A stretch of DNA of 64,000 nt from Cornus controversa (taxonomy: Eukaryota > Streptophyta > Magnoliopsida > Cornales > Cornaceae). Under the pieces are notes generated by a model, which worked only from the letters and a program-made list of their open reading frames with translations, was not told the origin of the DNA and made no database searches. Each line of letters starts with the position of its first letter. Position 1 is the stretch's first letter. The stretch is from positions 44,656,755-44,720,754 of the forward strand of contig CM048853.1 of NCBI GenBank assembly GCA_026545225.1, read 5' to 3'. Made by a program: the position numbers and the translations under genes. This document shows positions 60,941 to 64,000 of this stretch, in pieces.

Positions 60941-62908
60941 ATTTCTAAAGAATCCGGTTTGCTTGCTAAAATCCTCTTTAATTAATTTGTTTATTCTTGT
61001 TCTTATAGAAATCAAGAATTTAAATGTTGAGTACAAAATATTTCTTTGTATCAATTTTTTATGCAATCGGTACATAACTGATCCGAACAATAAATTAGGG
61101 AGAATCACGCCCCAGTTGGCCGTTAAAATTATGGCGTTCACATTCTGAAGTAGTTAGCTTGTCTATGAATGTATATGCTTGTATAATTGTCCCGTGCTGT
61201 TATCGATATTGTATATACCGATTCCTATAGAGATGCCCAATCTGGGGCATTACTCTTTTGAAGCAATTACAAACACAACGTATTTGGTACCTCGAATTCA
61301 TGACTAAAGGATTTTGTTGAGAAATAGCTTTGCCTTGTAAACTCCACTGCTACGCCTACAATACAGATACATGAATATATTATATATTTTTTAAAATAAT
61401 TATTTCATGTGTTTACTAAATTGCTAGAACCAAAATTAAAGCATAAAGTTATTAAAGACAAAATTAACAGTTTTTATTGAGAAGAGTATGGTACCACATT
61501 GAGAAGCATAAATCCTTGTTTGATTTTCCAAGCGGCTTGCACAAGCCAATATGCGCCACTGACAACAATGTTTTAAATGGTTTATTAATTTTTGAAAGAT
61601 ATATTTGCCTAATTTTTCCTTATATTTAAGCCATCATTAAATACTTGTCTGCTTGCTTTGATATATATATATAAAAGCATAATTCACCACCGCCAGACCA
61701 CATTGTGTCGCTGGTTATCTAGGTGGACATGTTGCTGGATATACTGATGTGTATCGTTTGGATTAATCCTTTAGCCACTTGTAATAAGCAGCAACAATAA
61801 CATCAAGCCACGACAATTGAAGTCCACATGTATGAATGGACAATTGGTGCAACGAACAGTGTTAATTGATTGACCATTACAAAGATGGTGTCTCTTCTTG
61901 TAAAGATTACTGGTGACACATTTATTTATGTAATTATATTTTATTCCCAGTTAAAAACATTTGCATTTAAAGAGTTAGATAGCTAATAGTTGTGCATATC
62001 CCATGGTCATCTATTGGCTTTTCACCAGATTGTGTTAAATGCTGTGTTATAAGATCTTCCTAATTATCATGAATCTTGGTTCATATCTTTCAGTATGTGG
62101 AGTTATAAACCCTTTCAAACAATAATACAAACAGTTAGCAACATACACGTTCAAAACATTATTACTCTAAATAGTCAATAAATACATTCATGTGGATCTC
62201 ACATAATATCATCTCATCAAGAAGTACATTAGCACAAGAAGTTTTTAAAGTACTTCTTTGACATGTTGTAGCTAGGTTATTAAAAATTTAGAATGTAGAA
62301 GAGAGAATCAAAAAATAGATTGGTTGAAAAAGAGGAGCCAATTCCCTTAAATTAGAGACTACATTGAAATCCAAATAGTCTATGGAAAGGTGAGATTCTT
62401 TAGAAGAGAGATTTTCACTTATCAAACTGCCTTTATATCTCCCTTTTTGATCTACCCTTAAATGATAGGGCTGCAATTTTGGTGATACTCTCTTAGCATC
62501 ATAATTCATATTTTCTTCTTATTCTTATGCTAGCAATTCAAGGGTGAAAATTCATTCTATTCATGTATGCCTGAAGTAGTCAGAGACTCAAAGGTGTGTG
62601 CAATGGCAACCATGCATAATCAACCAGCTACTCTTATTTCATATATATTATCTTTTTATTAAGGTGGTGAGCATGGTTTAATTATTATATGAAAGTGGAA
62701 AATAGTTAGTTAGTTAGTGATGAGAAAAATGTGACAAACCCAATAAATGGGATCGCATCAATTTTTATATACAACAGTAACAAGTGCATGTGCAGCAATT
62801 TACTTAGGCATGGACAACTCTTTTTTTGCCACCGGCTCTTTCACTCTCTGGTGAATGTACATATATTTTGTTGATGCAAGTGAACTGAGTGAAGCTCGAG
62901 TAAGTTTA
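60941..62908. other. Non-coding stretch after the gypsy-type LTR
   Basis: AT-rich with no reading frame that resembles gag, pol or a host gene. It could be diverged internal DNA of the same LTR element or plain intergenic sequence. Confidence 0.45.
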
Positions 62909-63165
62909 ACCTCTCCTTATTAAAGGATCGAGCTTATTCCTCCCCTTCTTAAAGGGTCGAGTCGGTACCTCCCCTTTTTAAAAAGGTCAAATAACATCCC
63001 TTTATAAAGGGTCGAGCCGAAACCTCCTTTTATTAAAGGGCTAAGTTGAAACCTCCCCCTTATTAAAAGGTCGAGCTTATTCCTCCCATCCTTAATGGGT
63101 CAAGCTGAAACCTCCCCTTATTAAAGGGTCAAGCCATCAATTCCTCCCCTTACTAAAAGGACAAC
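62909..63165 (+). repeat. Minisatellite, about 29-31-bp unit, eight to nine copies
   Basis: Each unit has the form CCTCCCCTTATTAAAGGGTC followed by GAGC and a short variable piece (CGAAAC or TTATTC). The CCTT..AAGG part is self-complementary in every unit. Copies are diverged. It adjoins a second array. Confidence 0.9.
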
Positions 63166-63675
63166 ATCCTACGGGGACACACCTCTAACAGAGGGCCTTT
63201 AATGAAAAAGGCGGGATGAATTAATTCCGAGAACATTGTCAAATAGCCCTACGGGGGCACAGCCCTACGGGGACACACCTCTAACAGAGAGCCTTTAATG
63301 AAAAGGTAGGATGAATTAATTCCGAGAACATTTTCAAACTACCCTACGGGGACACACCTCTAACAGAGGGCCTTTAATGAAAAAGGCGGGATGAATTAAT
63401 TCCGAGAACATTGTCAAATAGCTCTAGGGGGACACACCTCTAACAGAGGGCCTTTAATGAAAAAGGCGGGATGAATTAATTCTAAGAACATTGGCAAACA
63501 GTCCTACGGGGGCACACCTCTAAAAAGGGCCTTTAATAAAAAAAATGTGCAGTGAATTAATCCTGAGAGCATTGTCAAGGAACCCCACAGAGGAACACCT
63601 CTAAAGGGGATCTTTAATGAAAAAGACGGAATAAGTAAATTCCAAGAACATGGTCAATTGACCCTATAGAGCACA
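63166..63675 (+). repeat. Tandem array, about 80-bp unit, six copies
   Basis: The landmark ACCTCTAA recurs at 63181, 63277, 63356, 63436, 63516 and 63597, a spacing of 79-81 bp except for the first interval, which has a local duplication of CCCTACGGGG. Each unit contains GGCCTTTAATGAAAAAGGC (self-complementary ends) and GATGAATTAATTCCGAGAAC. The last copies diverge most. Confidence 0.92.
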
Positions 63676-64000
63676 ACCCACCGAAGGGAATTTTACCCAA
63701 TAGCAAGGTGAGTCCATTGCGTAAGTTCTTTTGCAGGATTATACCGTAAATGTTTTTTCTTAAGGAACCAGAGGACACCTCAGAGAGAGAGAAGTCTCAC
63801 AAAAAGTAGGCCGACCCCTAAAAGCCAGCCAAGTCCGGCCACTAGGCCCGACCCGAGCCGGTCCCCAACAGCTTAGGAGCTTAACAGGTTCGAGATCGGA
63901 ATCCGTGGGCTAAAATGGAAGCTTAGCAAAATTTCTTAAAATAGGAGTTCGTTTCTACAACCCGATGAGCCAGCCAAAGTGTTCCTGAGGCCCGACGAGC
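63676..64000 (+). other. GC-richer sequence at the window edge
   Basis: Contains repeats of the type GCCCGACCCGAGCC, GCCCGACGAGC and GAGCCAGCCAA. Together with the two arrays it looks like the untranslated portion of a large LTR retrotransposon continuing outside the window; no coding match was seen. Confidence 0.4.

Noticed and set aside
62909..63675. Regular repeats resembling a CRISPR array
   Set aside because: The units are contiguous diverged tandem copies without unique spacers, no cas genes are near, and the DNA is plant nuclear.

Overview
The window is nuclear DNA of a flowering plant, almost certainly a eudicot. Genes are split by many GT-AG introns, non-coding DNA is AT-rich, and repeats belong to typical plant families: Ty1/copia, Ty3/gypsy-type LTR, L1-type LINE, SINEs, TRIMs and MITEs. 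A TIR-NBS-LRR relic is present, and that gene class is essentially absent from grasses. No bacterial, organellar or CRISPR-like content was seen.

Layout: (1) 1-8.2 kb: an NF-YC transcription-factor gene (+), with an intronless CDS at 4.5-5.3 kb behind a long leader region carrying a dead LINE. (2) 8.3-13.4 kb: a two-coding-exon alpha-crystallin-domain gene of the IDM2/IDM3 type (-), with a probable 3.3-kb leader intron. (3) 13.8-21.4 kb: transposon debris, one intronless gene for an unknown, probably plastid membrane protein (18.2-19.0 kb, -), and a miniature LTR element (TRIM). (4) 21.4-24.3 kb: a BTB/NPH3 (NRL) gene (+, four coding exons). (5) 25.1-28.5 kb: a TOPORS-like RING E3 ligase (+, seven exons), with a MITE just upstream and a hAT-type element in intron 5. 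(6) 30.6-41.4 kb: AMI1, indole-3-acetamide amidase (+, nine exons), its introns inflated by an antisense copia relic, two SINEs and a GC-richer block. (7) 45.3-49.6 kb: mevalonate kinase (+, five exons). (8) 50-55.3 kb: a repeat complex with an LTR, MITEs, a second TRIM, a SINE and a second hAT-type element. (9) 55.9-58.4 kb: a broken TIR-NBS-LRR resistance gene (-). (10) 58.5-64 kb: a decayed partial copy of mevalonate kinase introns, a nested PIF/Harbinger-like element, a gypsy-type LTR with primer-binding site, and two tandem-repeat arrays at the right edge.

The genes do not form a pathway or operon; they are ordinary neighbours (transcription, DNA demethylation, phototropic-type signalling, ubiquitin ligation, auxin and isoprenoid synthesis, immunity). 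Coding exons were joined by hand using GT/AG sites, reading phase and family motifs. All six main genes close to an uninterrupted frame; the resistance gene does not. I found no convincing new biological system. The most informative signals are the transposon insertions with exact target-site duplications, the exon-less copy of mevalonate kinase introns, and a long near-perfect hairpin at 29.5 kb.
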